From an uncultured Eubacterium sp. (GTDB lineage: Bacteria; Bacillota; Clostridia; Lachnospirales; Lachnospiraceae), in assembly GCA_910586045.1 (NCBI GenBank), contig CAJUIH010000064.1, positions 1 to 20,608 on the forward strand: a stretch of 20,608 bases of DNA, in the 5' to 3' direction. Positions within the stretch are counted from its first letter, which is position 1. The number at the start of each line of letters is the position of its first letter. The translations under genes and the position numbers were made by a program. This document shows, one piece after another, positions 1 to 8,742 of this stretch. A model generated the notes under the pieces. The model worked only from the letters and a program-made list of their open reading frames with translations. It was not told the origin of the DNA and made no database searches.

Positions 1-936
1 AGAAAACTGGTTATTCCTGTAATTAACGAAATTTTTGGGGAAAACTATACCGGAAATGAAAAAATAGAGTTTTTCCCGAATGAACATTTTATAGACCAGC
101 AGGATAAAGCGGATCAGAAACGAATCACTGACACCAATTTCCGGATCATCGGAGCAGAAACAAAAAAATACCATCTGGAGTGCGAAAGCAGCTATCCGGA
201 CGGCAGGATAACCATAAGGCTTTTCGAATACGATGCGCAGATAGCGCTTGATGAGGGCCAGATCACAGAGGAAACACTGACTGTAACATTTCCAAACACA
301 GCGGTTCTGTACCTGCGTACACGCAACAAAACACCGGATAAAATGAAATACGTGATTGTAACGCCGGGCGGAACCGTGCAGTATGACATACCGATCATGA
401 AAGTACAGGCATATTCGCTTGATGATATTTTTAACAAACGTCTGCTGATACTGATCCCATTTTATATTTTTTCACATGAGGACAACTTTCAGGAATACAA
501 TCATAACGAGCAGAAGCTGGCAGATCTTAAATCAGAATACAAAGATATTAGGAACAGGCTCGACAGCCTGGAAGAACAGGGAATCATCGGCGCATTTGAC
601 AAACGGACAATCATTGAACTTTCCAATGACGTAATAAAAGAGATTACACAAAAATTTGAGAATATAAAGAAAGGTGTAGGTGATATTATGGGTGGGGCAC
701 TCCTTGAAACAGAGGCGAGAAGTATTTTAAACCAAGGAATCAGCCAGGGAATCAGCCAAGGGATCAGACAGGGGATCAGCCAAGGAATCCGTCAGGGCAA
801 ACTGCTTGGCATAGACGAAGCGAAAAAGGAAACAGCAGTTCGAATGCTGAAAAAAAGAAAACTCCATATCGAAGAAATTGCCGCGTATGCCGAACTTACA
901 GTCGAAGAGGTCGAGCAGCTTGCAAAAAACCTATAA
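1..936 (+). CDS. Rpn-family PD-(D/E)XK nuclease / putative transposase, 5'-truncated by the window edge
   Basis: The frame is open from base 1 to the TAA at 934-936 (311 residues), so the true start lies outside the window; an internal ATG at 343 would cut off the nuclease core. Family members are DNA endonucleases of the PD-(D/E)XK fold linked to RecA-independent recombination. Candidate catalytic residues are the Asp in ITDTNFRI (about residue 44 of the visible part) and the acidic pair in YHLECES (about 60-62). A charged, probably coiled-coil stretch follows (about 160-220). The C-terminus has five GIxQ tetrapeptides and a helical tail (KLHIEEIAAYAELTVEEVEQLAK), typical of these proteins in gut Clostridia. 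It converges with the FtsX permease gene. The assignment rests on overall layout and the repeat; activity is inferred. Confidence 0.7.
   Translation, partial: RKLVIPVINEIFGENYTGNEKIEFFPNEHFIDQQDKADQKRITDTNFRIIGAETKKYHLECESSYPDGRITIRLFEYDAQIALDEGQITEETLTVTFPNTAVLYLRTRNKTPDKMKYVIVTPGGTVQYDIPIMKVQAYSLDDIFNKRLLILIPFYIFSHEDNFQEYNHNEQKLADLKSEYKDIRNRLDSLEEQGIIGAFDKRTIIELSNDVIKEITQKFENIKKGVGDIMGGALLETEARSILNQGISQGISQGIRQGISQGIRQGKLLGIDEAKKETAVRMLKKRKLHIEEIAAYAELTVEEVEQLAKNL
736..795 (+). repeat. Five in-frame 12-bp repeats coding for GIxQ
   Basis: Five consecutive 12-nt units of the form GGRATCNNNCAR encode GISQ-GISQ-GIRQ-GISQ-GIRQ inside the Rpn-like gene. Units differ at only a few bases, so copy number could change by slippage without breaking the frame. 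Similar repeats of this tetrapeptide are common just before the C-terminal helix of Rpn proteins. Confidence 0.9.
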
Positions 937-996
937 AACCACGGGCTGCCGCATGAATCTATGTTCGTGCACACGAAATTTTACCAAATAACACCG

Positions 997-1049
997 ACTC
1001 ACGAGCGTTGTTATCTTGCGTTATAGGATAAACTTTATCGCTCGTGAGT
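997..1049. repeat. 11-bp perfect inverted repeat between convergent genes
   Basis: Arms ACTCACGAGCG (997-1007) and CGCTCGTGAGT (1039-1049) are perfect reverse complements around a 31-nt centre that has further partial pairing (GTTATC with GATAAAC). It lies in the 136-nt gap between the ends of the Rpn-like gene (936) and the FtsX permease gene (1073). No T-tract follows on either strand, so it is not a textbook intrinsic terminator. It could still fold as a transcript-end structure or be a small dispersed repeat. A second small palindrome, TTCGTG-CA-CACGAA at 964-977 followed by ATTTT, may help end the plus-strand transcript. Confidence 0.7.
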
Positions 1050-1072
1050 ACAATGACCTACAAAACGCTGCG

Positions 1073-3745
1073 TTACTCACTTTCCCGCAGCCGTTCCACC
1101 ACCGTCCTTTTCTCTACATTCCGGTAACACGCCAACGGCAGCGCCACCCCGAACAATCCAAAGGCAGGAATAACCGCAAACACCGGAACGGGCGAATACT
1201 GATACGTAAAGAACCATGCCACACTGCCAAATACCTGCTCTTCAAACGGCCCAAGCACAATGCCAAGCACAAAAGCCGCTATAACCGCCAGCGCGCCATA
1301 CAGCAGCCCCTCATAAATCAGCATGGACTTTAGCTGGCGCCCGGTCATGCCGACGGACTGGAGCATCGCAAATTCCCTGCGCCTTGCATGAATCGACGTT
1401 AACACTGCGTTCAGATAATTCAGAATTCCGATCAGCCCGACTACCAGGCTCAGCGCGCTGCCCGTAAGCATATAGACGTTTCGAAAACTCTCAAACTGGC
1501 TTACATAGCTTTGCTTTGACTCGAAGTCCAAGTCCGGATTCACTTCTTTCGTATAATGTTCTAAATATTGCTGCATTCTTTCATTGCTTTCCTTTGTTGT
1601 ATCAAACAGATAGGTCATAACATCGCAAGTGCGGCTGTCCCGCTGAAAAACGTCCGCGTTGAGCACAAATTCCTGATCGCCATAATAACGGTAAGACATC
1701 CCGCTTTTAATCATCACACATGCCACGACCTGATAGGTCACATCCTGATACGTATCCGCCTTTGCCGTAATATTTTCCGCGTACGTATCCACCTGGTCTT
1801 CCGGAATTGTTTCGCCGGTTTTTTCATCGATATACTTCCATTTGTATACATAGCGCAGCGTGATCTCATCCCCTACCTTTGCCCTATTCGTATCTTCCAT
1901 CGGCTGATCGTAATCATCTCCCAGATAAACGGCTGCAATCGCGTTTTTGTCCGGGCTGCGCAGGTCTGTCAAATCTCCGTCTAATACCTGAAGCTGGCTC
2001 AGCGGATAATCTTCCATCCCGTACAGTTTGGCCGCAATCGGAACCCTGCCATTGGAATCCCGCTCTTCACTGGCCAGCATGGCCTCCAGTTCCTCCTGGC
2101 CGATCGTAACTCCCAGCCCCTCATACTGCCTGCGGTAATCATCCTCCGAGACAAACTGAAGGATATTCCCCGTATGCCCGTAAATACAGCCGCCCGCGGT
2201 AAGATCCCCGCCGTCAGAAACCGCACGGATATCTTCCTTTGGCACCGTAGGCTGCACGCCGAATCCATTGCGGCTTCGGTTGAAATAATCCGCATTGCCC
2301 AATATAAAATCCGAAACTACAAAGTGTTGCAAATATTTGTCCATATCAAACCCGTTCGTTACCACATACGTCATCTGCAGCAGTACAACAGCCAGCATCA
2401 TAGAAATGACAACAAGGATCGTTTTCCTGCGGCTGCGCGCCAGGTTTGACCATGCCATCCGAAATGGCTTCGCCCCGGACTTTCCTTTTTTCCGTTTCTT
2501 TTTCATCTGTGCCGTATCCGTATAGCGGACGGCCTCCACCGGCGATACCTTTGCCGCAATTCTGCCCGGCTTTGCACAGGAAAGCAGCACCGTGGCCACG
2601 GTAAATATACCCGCTGCCAAAAAGAACCAGGGTTCTGTGATATGATATGCTTTTTTGGCGCTCATCGTAGCCATAATCAGCGACGCCACCTCCCAGCCGG
2701 ACAGCCAGCCGGCAAAAAGCCCGGCCGGAATCCCAAGCACGGACAAAAGCAGCGCCTGCCTGCGGATCATGCGCCGAATCTGCCTGCCGGTCGTTCCGAT
2801 CGTTTTCAGCAGACCATAAAAACGGATATCCCCGCTGACGGAAATCAGAAATATGTTATAAATAATCAGATATCCGGTTAATAGGATCAGCAGCGACATG
2901 CCAAGCACCATCACGATCATCTGCGGATCTGCATGGGCCGAAGCCTGCGCCCCCATATACGCCCAGTTTACACCAATGGCAATATAATGCTCCGCATTCC
3001 TATCTTCTGTCTGGTACCCGTTATTTTGCAGAATCTGTACCAGATCTTCCCCGATTCGCATGCTGCTTTCCAGATAAACATTCAAATCCCACGATTGTGC
3101 AATCCCATATTCCGCCTGTACCGCTTCCACATAGGATTCCGACAGGATTGCCATGCTTGTCTGGCCTGCCGGATCAAATTCCCACCATCCGCACAGCGTA
3201 AATGTATCGGTTTTTTCCGGCAGGGTGCCGGCATTTTGCTGATTGCCGGCGTCTACCATATACGTAACCGTTACCTCGGACCCGATTTCCGGCTGTATGC
3301 CCAGGCATTCCAAAAACTTTGTATCACAGGCAATTTCCTTTACCCCTTCCCCCGGCGTTTTGCCATGCGTAGGCGTACAGAAATAGGCTTCGACACAGAC
3401 CGGATCCATATAAGATAATTCCGCGTGCGTTTTTCGAAATGCCTCGCCGCTGCCCGTACCAAGCATCCGCCGGGCGCCCGATTTTTGGATCAGCGGATCC
3501 TTTTCTAAAGTTTCTTTCTGTTCTTTTGTCAGATATTTAAACGTCCCATGCGCATCCCCGCCGACCTGGCGGAACGTCTCCTGCTGGAACGAATATACCA
3601 TCGTGCCCGCAATCGTAAACAGGGCGGTAAACAGCATAGCCGTCAGCGCGATCGCACACACCGCAATGCAGTTGCGCACACGGTTCGCCTTTAAACTCCG
3701 TTTGGACAGTTTTGTGATTACCCTTTGATTTTTCACCCGGATCAT
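1073..3745 (-). CDS. ABC transporter permease, FtsX/MacB-like, two FtsX domains
   Basis: This 890-residue membrane protein is the permease partner of the ATPase just upstream. The topology looks like two repeats of one helix, a large extracytoplasmic domain and three helices. The first helix is about 26-50, the first outer domain about 51-275, helices follow near 276-303, 331-350 and 372-390, then a Lys-rich linker (about 414-425), a helix near 442-465, a second outer domain and three C-terminal helices. Both halves carry the cytoplasmic coupling segment before a helix (YGLLKTIGTTGRQIRRM and FAMLQSVGMTGRQLKSM), a hallmark of FtsX permeases. The ATG overlaps the ATPase stop as ATGA and has AGGAGG upstream. 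Such permeases move peptides or lipoproteins, or act mechanically on the envelope; beside a two-component system, antimicrobial-peptide sensing or resistance is the likeliest role. Substrate unknown. Confidence 0.88.
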   Translation of the reverse strand: MIRVKNQRVITKLSKRSLKANRVRNCIAVCAIALTAMLFTALFTIAGTMVYSFQQETFRQVGGDAHGTFKYLTKEQKETLEKDPLIQKSGARRMLGTGSGEAFRKTHAELSYMDPVCVEAYFCTPTHGKTPGEGVKEIACDTKFLECLGIQPEIGSEVTVTYMVDAGNQQNAGTLPEKTDTFTLCGWWEFDPAGQTSMAILSESYVEAVQAEYGIAQSWDLNVYLESSMRIGEDLVQILQNNGYQTEDRNAEHYIAIGVNWAYMGAQASAHADPQMIVMVLGMSLLILLTGYLIIYNIFLISVSGDIRFYGLLKTIGTTGRQIRRMIRRQALLLSVLGIPAGLFAGWLSGWEVASLIMATMSAKKAYHITEPWFFLAAGIFTVATVLLSCAKPGRIAAKVSPVEAVRYTDTAQMKKKRKKGKSGAKPFRMAWSNLARSRRKTILVVISMMLAVVLLQMTYVVTNGFDMDKYLQHFVVSDFILGNADYFNRSRNGFGVQPTVPKEDIRAVSDGGDLTAGGCIYGHTGNILQFVSEDDYRRQYEGLGVTIGQEELEAMLASEERDSNGRVPIAAKLYGMEDYPLSQLQVLDGDLTDLRSPDKNAIAAVYLGDDYDQPMEDTNRAKVGDEITLRYVYKWKYIDEKTGETIPEDQVDTYAENITAKADTYQDVTYQVVACVMIKSGMSYRYYGDQEFVLNADVFQRDSRTCDVMTYLFDTTKESNERMQQYLEHYTKEVNPDLDFESKQSYVSQFESFRNVYMLTGSALSLVVGLIGILNYLNAVLTSIHARRREFAMLQSVGMTGRQLKSMLIYEGLLYGALAVIAAFVLGIVLGPFEEQVFGSVAWFFTYQYSPVPVFAVIPAFGLFGVALPLACYRNVEKRTVVERLRESE

Positions 3746-4416
3746 ACCGCACCTCCTGCAATACGGCCGTCTTCGATACGGATCATGCGGTCTGCAAGCT
3801 GCGCAATTTCCTCATTATGCGTGATCATCACGATTGTCTGGCCCACTTTTTGGCTGGTAACTTTTAAAAGCCCCATAACGCTTTGGCTTGTTACGCTGTC
3901 CAGGTTTCCGGTCGGTTCGTCCGCCAGGATAATCGCGGGTTTTGCCGCAAGCGCCCGGGCAATTGCCACACGCTGCTGCTGGCCGCCGGAAAGGTTGTTC
4001 GGCAGGCTGTCCAGTTTGCCTTCCAGGCCGAGCGCACGCACAATCAAATCCACAAAACGCGCATTCGGCTCACTGCCGTCGAGCTGGACCGGCAGTACGA
4101 TATTTTCATAGACATTTAAAATCGGTACCAGATTATAATTCTGAAAGATAAACCCGATCTTCCTGCGCCGAAAAATCGTAAGTTCCTCGTCCGATAAAGA
4201 AAAAATGGACTTTCCATCTACCTGGACTTCCCCGGCCGTCGGACGGTCTAAACCGCCCAGCATATGCAGCAGCGTGGATTTTCCGCTGCCGGAAGTCCCG
4301 ACCACGGCTACAAACTCCCCTTTTTCCACGGTCAGGTTCACCCCGCGCAGCGCATGGACCGCCGTTTCGCCGCGGCCATATACTTTTTTTAAGCCATTCG
4401 TCTGCAAGATTATCAC
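3742..4416 (-). CDS. ABC transporter ATPase, MacB/LolD/BceA type
   Basis: This 224-residue nucleotide-binding subunit shows Walker A VGTSGSGKST (about 39-48), Q-loop FQNYN (91-95), signature LSGGQQQR (142-149), Walker B IILADEPTGNLD (162-173) and switch His in ITHNEE (H200). The GGQQQR signature and EPTGNLD block are typical of ATPases that drive FtsX-type permeases, matching the gene immediately downstream (ATGA overlap). The frame is open to 4464, but GTG at 4416 is preferred: AGGAGGG lies 7 nt upstream and the length then fits the family. It follows the histidine kinase by 113 nt and is probably co-transcribed with it. Confidence 0.93.
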   Translation of the reverse strand: MIILQTNGLKKVYGRGETAVHALRGVNLTVEKGEFVAVVGTSGSGKSTLLHMLGGLDRPTAGEVQVDGKSIFSLSDEELTIFRRRKIGFIFQNYNLVPILNVYENIVLPVQLDGSEPNARFVDLIVRALGLEGKLDSLPNNLSGGQQQRVAIARALAAKPAIILADEPTGNLDSVTSQSVMGLLKVTSQKVGQTIVMITHNEEIAQLADRMIRIEDGRIAGGAV

Positions 4417-4423
4417 TGTGATT

Positions 4424-4430
4424 CCCTCCT
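4424..4430 (-). promoter_or_regulatory. Ribosome binding site that fixes the ATPase start at GTG 4416
   Basis: The minus strand reads AGGAGGG, then 7 nt, then GTG. The upstream in-frame start at 4464 has no comparable site. Confidence 0.8.
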
Positions 4431-4529
4431 GTCTCTCACTGATTGTATGTATAGACTCTAACACAGAAATCTTTCCACATCCTTTCCAAAGCCGGATGAA
4501 ATCTAACAGTTCTGCAAGATTTTATTTCC

Positions 4530-5450
4530 TCACACCTCCCCCACCGGAAGATACACATAAAAGGACGTCCCTTCCCCAACTCTGGAACTGACTTTTATAT
4601 AACCATCTTCTCCTGTTATAATCTGGCGGGCCAAATATAGGCCGATCCCGACCCCTTCAACCGCCGCAACCGATTCCCCGCGATAAAACCGCTGAAAAAT
4701 TTTTGCTGTCTCTTCTTCCGGAATCCCGATTCCCGTATCCTGTATTTCCACACGTACAAACAGTCCGACATCCAGCAGCGCAAGCCGGACCGTTCCGCCG
4801 CACGGCGTATATTTCACGGCATTGTCAACAAGGTTCATAAGCGCCTCCACGGTCCACTTGCGGTCAAAACAGGCATACAAATCCTGCGGCGCCCATTCCA
4901 GGCACTGCTGCTTTTCTTCCGCCTTGGGCGTGATCTGCGCCAATACCTCTTCTATCAGCGGGATCAGCCGCTCCCGTTTCGGATGCAGTACGAGCATGCC
5001 GGTCTGTAACCGGGAGGCTTTGACAAGGGAAGCGATCAGAAAATGCAGTTTCTGTGCCTGCCTGTTTATTTCCTGTACAAACGTACGCGCGTCAGGCGGC
5101 AGTTCCTGTTCTTCCAAAAGCTGCGCGTACAGCAGCAAATTTGCGACCGGGGTCTTGGTCTGGTGGGAAATATCGGCAATCAGCTGCTTGACCTGTTCTT
5201 TTTCCTCTGTCACCTGCCGCGCCGCCGCTTGGGTCGCCGCCAGGTAATGCGCCAGCTTTGTTTCCACCGAAGACAGCATGCTCTCGTCATATACCTGTTC
5301 CTGAAAATGGCCTTCGCACGCTTCTTCCAGCATTTGATTCATATGCTGCATAATCCTGCGCATATCCCGGCGCGTATGCCACACCCATACGGCGGAACAC
5401 AAAAAAATAACTGCCGCTGTAATACAGAGCAGTAATCCGGCCTGATTCAT
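4530..5450 (-). CDS. Sensor histidine kinase with very short sensor region
   Basis: This 306-residue kinase has one clear N-terminal membrane helix (about 4-24) and almost no extracellular part, so it probably senses within the membrane or through the partner permease. The H-box is DISHQTKTPV with His96 as phospho-acceptor, followed by the HATPase domain: N-box NLVDNAVKYTP (206-216), G1 DTGIGIP (238-244), F-box FQRFYRG (252-258) and G2 GVGIGLYLA (266-274). The architecture resembles intramembrane-sensing kinases paired with peptide-resistance exporters, where the transporter acts as detector; that is inferred from the layout. It lies 42 nt after the response regulator, with AAAGGA about 12 nt before its ATG. 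Confidence 0.92.
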   Translation of the reverse strand: MNQAGLLLCITAAVIFLCSAVWVWHTRRDMRRIMQHMNQMLEEACEGHFQEQVYDESMLSSVETKLAHYLAATQAAARQVTEEKEQVKQLIADISHQTKTPVANLLLYAQLLEEQELPPDARTFVQEINRQAQKLHFLIASLVKASRLQTGMLVLHPKRERLIPLIEEVLAQITPKAEEKQQCLEWAPQDLYACFDRKWTVEALMNLVDNAVKYTPCGGTVRLALLDVGLFVRVEIQDTGIGIPEEETAKIFQRFYRGESVAAVEGVGIGLYLARQIITGEDGYIKVSSRVGEGTSFYVYLPVGEV

Positions 5451-5492
5451 AAATCCGCAGTCCTTTCTTTTTCCACATTTCTTTACAGGTCC

Positions 5493-6185
5493 TTAGGTTC
5501 CATCTGTCCACACATAGCCAATCCCGTACACGGTTTTGATATACCGCGGCTTTGCGGGGTCATCCTCCAGCTTGCCGCGCAGACGCCGAACCGTTACGGA
5601 CAGCGCGCTCTCATATACATAATCCGCTCCGTCCGTCCAGATCCGGTCCACCAGCACACCGCGTTCCATCGTAACGCCCGGGTTTTCGGCCAGGATTTTT
5701 AACAGCTTTTGTTCTGTCTTGCTTAATTCCAGTTCCGTCTGTCCTTTCCAAAACTTCATATTGGAAAAATCAAACATAAAAACGCCCCGCCGCACGACCT
5801 CCCTGACAGGACCCTCCACACGCCTTAGCTGGGTATGGACCCTGGCACGCAACACGGCTAAACTAAACGGCTTTGTCACATAATCATCCGCGCCGGACTC
5901 TAATCCCGCTACAATATCCGTTTCCATATCATTGGCCGTCAAAACGATCACCGGCATGGCCGCATTTCCGTACGCCGCGTCCCGTATCTTCCCTAATAGA
6001 TCCAATCCGTTTCCATCCGGCAGATTCAGGTCTAAAATGACCAGGTCATACGTATCCTGACACAGTTTCTGCTGTGCCTCGCGAATAGAGGAGCATGGTA
6101 CAAACTGGCTGGTCTGGGACTGTAAAGCGATGCAAATTCCGCTGCACAGCGCCCGGTCATCTTCTATTACCATGATTTTTTTCAC
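5493..6185 (-). CDS. OmpR/PhoB-type response regulator
   Basis: This 230-residue transcription factor has a receiver domain with acidic pocket EDD (8-10), phospho-acceptor Asp52 in LVILDLNLPDGNG, Thr83 in VLTAND and Lys105 in DDYVTKPF. A C-terminal winged helix follows (LSKTEQKLLKIL through RRLRGKLEDD, ending YGIGYVW). The frame runs open to 6383, but the first 66 residues there are shadow translation of hflX and do not look like a receiver domain. The start chosen is GTG 6185, which overlaps the hflX stop as GTGA and leaves the receiver starting MKKIMVIEDD. It is the partner of the kinase downstream and presumably controls this ABC operon. Confidence 0.93.
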   Translation of the reverse strand: MKKIMVIEDDRALCSGICIALQSQTSQFVPCSSIREAQQKLCQDTYDLVILDLNLPDGNGLDLLGKIRDAAYGNAAMPVIVLTANDMETDIVAGLESGADDYVTKPFSLAVLRARVHTQLRRVEGPVREVVRRGVFMFDFSNMKFWKGQTELELSKTEQKLLKILAENPGVTMERGVLVDRIWTDGADYVYESALSVTVRRLRGKLEDDPAKPRYIKTVYGIGYVWTDGT

Positions 6186-7498
6186 TGGCCCATTCCCCCG
6201 TCCACGCATAAAAAGCGTGCATATTTCTCCCTGTCCGCCTTGTGGCACCGCACATCCACCCGCGTTCCCGTTTCTTCGTACGCACAGCGGATGACCTGGG
6301 CCTGCTCCATCAGCGCTGAGAGTACGTCGCCGGACGCATAGGGAATCAAAAACGCTGCCTGCACATAATCCGCATAAACGCATTCGATAATCATTTCGGT
6401 CAAAAGCGCCAATGACGACGGATCCTTTGCGGAAATATAAATTTTATGGGATCCTGCCCTTTTGGGAAACTCCACGGGTTCCATACATTGATCCGCTTTA
6501 TTGTAGACCGTAATCATCGGGATCCCGGTTGCATGCAGTTGGCGCAGCAGGTCTGCGGTCGTGCGCATTTGCTCTTTATAACCGGGATCGGATACATCGA
6601 CTACCTGCAGCAGCAGGTCCGCATGTTCCACTTCCTCCAGCGTAGCATGGAACGCTTTGACCAGTCCATGCGGAAGCTTATGGATAAACCCGACCGTATC
6701 CGACAGCAGGAAATCCTGGTTGGCGCCTGTGCAGATACGCCGAACGGCAGTATCCAGGGTCGCAAACAGCATATCTTTTTCCAAAACCTTTTTTCGGTCG
6801 TCTTTCCCATAGGCGTCAATCATCGCATTCAGCAAAGTGGATTTGCCCGCGTTAGTATAGCCTACCAGCGCAACGAGCGGAATCCTGGCATTGAGGCGTC
6901 TTTTGCGCTGTACCTGCCGTTCTTTGGATACTTCTTTTAGTTCCCTGCCCAATTCCGCAATCCTATGCTCGATCCTGCGCCTGTCTAACTCCAGCTTTTT
7001 CTCCCCCGCGCCGCGGCTGCTCATACTGCCGCTTGTACCGCCTTGTCTGGTCAGCGCGTCATGCATGCCGACCAGCCTTGGGAGCAGATATTTTAGCCTG
7101 GCGGATTCGACCTGCAGCTTCGCCTCACGCGTCCTGGCACGGGCCGCAAACAGATCCAAAATCAGCGTTGTGCGGTCCAAAACCGGTTTGCCCAGTTCTT
7201 TTTGCAGGTTGCTTAACTGCGACGGCGTCAGCGTGTCGTCAAACAGGACAAGATCCGCTTCCAAAAACCCAACCGCTTCCTTTACCTCCCGCACTTTCCC
7301 CGTACCAATATACAAAGCCTTGTGAACGCTTTCCATTTTCTGCGTCACCATCCCTACCGGCTCCATAAAGCAGGCTTTGGCCAGGCTGCCCAGTTCTTCC
7401 ATTGAATGGGAAAAACCGTCCGGATCCGTGCCGTCATCTACCCCTACGAGCAGCGCGCGCTCGGCGTCGCTATTGCATTCGTTTCCTTTTTGTTCCAT
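6182..7498 (-). CDS. hflX: HflX-type ribosome-associated GTPase
   Basis: This 438-residue TRAFAC GTPase has the N-terminal HflX domain (about 15-150), the Gly/Ser-rich GTSGSMSSRGAGEKKLELDRR loop, a coiled coil (about 170-200) and the G domain. G1 is GYTNAGKST (213-221), the switch I side has ATLDTAVRR, G3 is DTVGF (267-271), G4 is NKAD (333-336) and G5 is SAK (356-358). HflX splits or rescues stalled 70S ribosomes under heat or antibiotic stress in other bacteria. The start is ATG with GGAGG 7 nt upstream. It sits 18 nt after the antiporter and overlaps the response regulator start by 4 nt, so it is probably co-transcribed with an envelope-stress sensor, an uncommon neighbour. Confidence 0.93.
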   Translation of the reverse strand: MEQKGNECNSDAERALLVGVDDGTDPDGFSHSMEELGSLAKACFMEPVGMVTQKMESVHKALYIGTGKVREVKEAVGFLEADLVLFDDTLTPSQLSNLQKELGKPVLDRTTLILDLFAARARTREAKLQVESARLKYLLPRLVGMHDALTRQGGTSGSMSSRGAGEKKLELDRRRIEHRIAELGRELKEVSKERQVQRKRRLNARIPLVALVGYTNAGKSTLLNAMIDAYGKDDRKKVLEKDMLFATLDTAVRRICTGANQDFLLSDTVGFIHKLPHGLVKAFHATLEEVEHADLLLQVVDVSDPGYKEQMRTTADLLRQLHATGIPMITVYNKADQCMEPVEFPKRAGSHKIYISAKDPSSLALLTEMIIECVYADYVQAAFLIPYASGDVLSALMEQAQVIRCAYEETGTRVDVRCHKADREKYARFLCVDGGMGQ

Positions 7499-7516
7499 CG
7501 CTCTACCTCCAGATTT

Positions 7517-8701
7517 TTATCCCGCCTGCCCTTTTTCATCCGCCGCAAACAATACTTTCAATAAAATCGGCGTAGCAATCGAGGATACAATAATCAGCAG
7601 AATAACAGACGTAAAATAGACTGGCGTTAACAGCCCAGCGGAAAGCCCTTTTTGCGAAACAATCAGCGCCACTTCCCCGCGGGTCATCATGCCGACGCCG
7701 ATTTTTACACAGTCCAGGCCTTTAAACTTGCACAGGCGCGCCATCAGGCCGCAGCCGATAATTTTAGAAACAAGGCCGACCGCCACAAATGCCGCGGAAA
7801 ACAGCAATATGTCCATACTTACATGATCTACACTTGTTTTCAGTCCGATACTCGCAAAAAAGATCGGCCCAAACATCATATAGGAATTGATATCCATTTT
7901 TTCTGCTATGTACTCGGAATCCCGTATGGAACAAAGAATAATACCCGCCACATAAGCGCCCGTAATATCCGCGATGCCGAAATACCGCTCCGCAATATAC
8001 GCCATCGCAAGGCAAAACGCCAGACCCGCGATCGGAATACGCCTTGTATGCGGATATTTGGCATCTACCATCTGAAACAGTTTGTAACTAAGAAACCCGA
8101 CGATAATGGCAAACGCAAAGAAAGACACGGTACTGACAATGACAGACATCGGATCGGAATCCGGGCTTTTAAACCCAATCACAAACGTGAGCACAATAAT
8201 CCCAATCACATCGTCGATAATCGCCGCGCTTAAAATCGTCGTCCCGACCTTTCCCTTTAATTTACCCATCTCCTTTAAAGACTGCACGGTAATACTGACC
8301 GACGTTGCCGTTAGTATCGTGCCGACAAATACAGCCTTGTAAAATTCCTCCGATCCCCAGGGAGCCGCGCCGTAAAACGCCATATACAGCAACGCACCGC
8401 AGATTAACGGGATAAACACGCCCGCGCACGCAATCAGCGCCGCAACCGGGCCTGTTTTCATCAAATCTCTTAAATCCGTCTCCAGCCCCGCGGAAAACAT
8501 CAAAAGAATCACACCGATTTCGGCCATCTCCAGCAAAAACTCCGTTTGATTCACCCATCCTAAGATACTGGGCCCGATCAGCAGCCCGGCTATAATCTCC
8601 CCTACAACCTGCGGCGCTTTGCATTTTCTGGCCGCAATCCCGCAGACTTTTGCGGCGATAATAATAATTGCCAAATCTTTAAATACCATATAGGATTCCA
8701 T
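7517..8701 (-). CDS. Cation:proton antiporter, CPA2 (KefB/NapA-like) family
   Basis: This 394-residue protein is almost entirely hydrophobic, with about a dozen membrane helices. Family marks are APQVVGEIIAGLLIGPSILG (about 29-48), ETDL after the third helix, TATSVSITVQ (131-140), the paired acidic residues AAIIDDVIG (D163, D164) that carry ions in CPA2 antiporters, and TRGEVALIV (R341, E343). It probably exchanges Na+ or K+ for H+ across the cytoplasmic membrane. There is no C-terminal TrkA-N domain, so it is unlike full-length KefB/KefC. GTG 8710 is in frame, but ATG 8701 has AGGTGG just upstream and is preferred. It follows the LacI-family gene by 41 nt with no terminator seen. Confidence 0.9.
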   Translation of the reverse strand: MESYMVFKDLAIIIIAAKVCGIAARKCKAPQVVGEIIAGLLIGPSILGWVNQTEFLLEMAEIGVILLMFSAGLETDLRDLMKTGPVAALIACAGVFIPLICGALLYMAFYGAAPWGSEEFYKAVFVGTILTATSVSITVQSLKEMGKLKGKVGTTILSAAIIDDVIGIIVLTFVIGFKSPDSDPMSVIVSTVSFFAFAIIVGFLSYKLFQMVDAKYPHTRRIPIAGLAFCLAMAYIAERYFGIADITGAYVAGIILCSIRDSEYIAEKMDINSYMMFGPIFFASIGLKTSVDHVSMDILLFSAAFVAVGLVSKIIGCGLMARLCKFKGLDCVKIGVGMMTRGEVALIVSQKGLSAGLLTPVYFTSVILLIIVSSIATPILLKVLFAADEKGQAG

Positions 8702-8742
8702 TTCTTCCACCTCAATGCTGTCCTGTTATTTTGGAACCATTT

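Noticed and set aside
736..795. Possible CRISPR or regulatory repeat array
   Set aside because: Units are contiguous, 12 nt, without spacers, and code in frame for GIxQ; it is a protein repeat.
2933..3418. Plus-strand frame of 161 codons opposite the FtsX permease
   Set aside because: Composition matches reverse translation of the permease gene; no family marks.
5493..6383. Longer response regulator of 296 residues
   Set aside because: The extra 66 N-terminal residues are Cys/Gly/Arg-rich shadow translation of the hflX 3' end; the receiver domain starts normally at GTG 6185.
6446..7368. Plus-strand frames opposite hflX
   Set aside because: Shadow frames of a well-supported GTPase gene, with no domains or ribosome sites.
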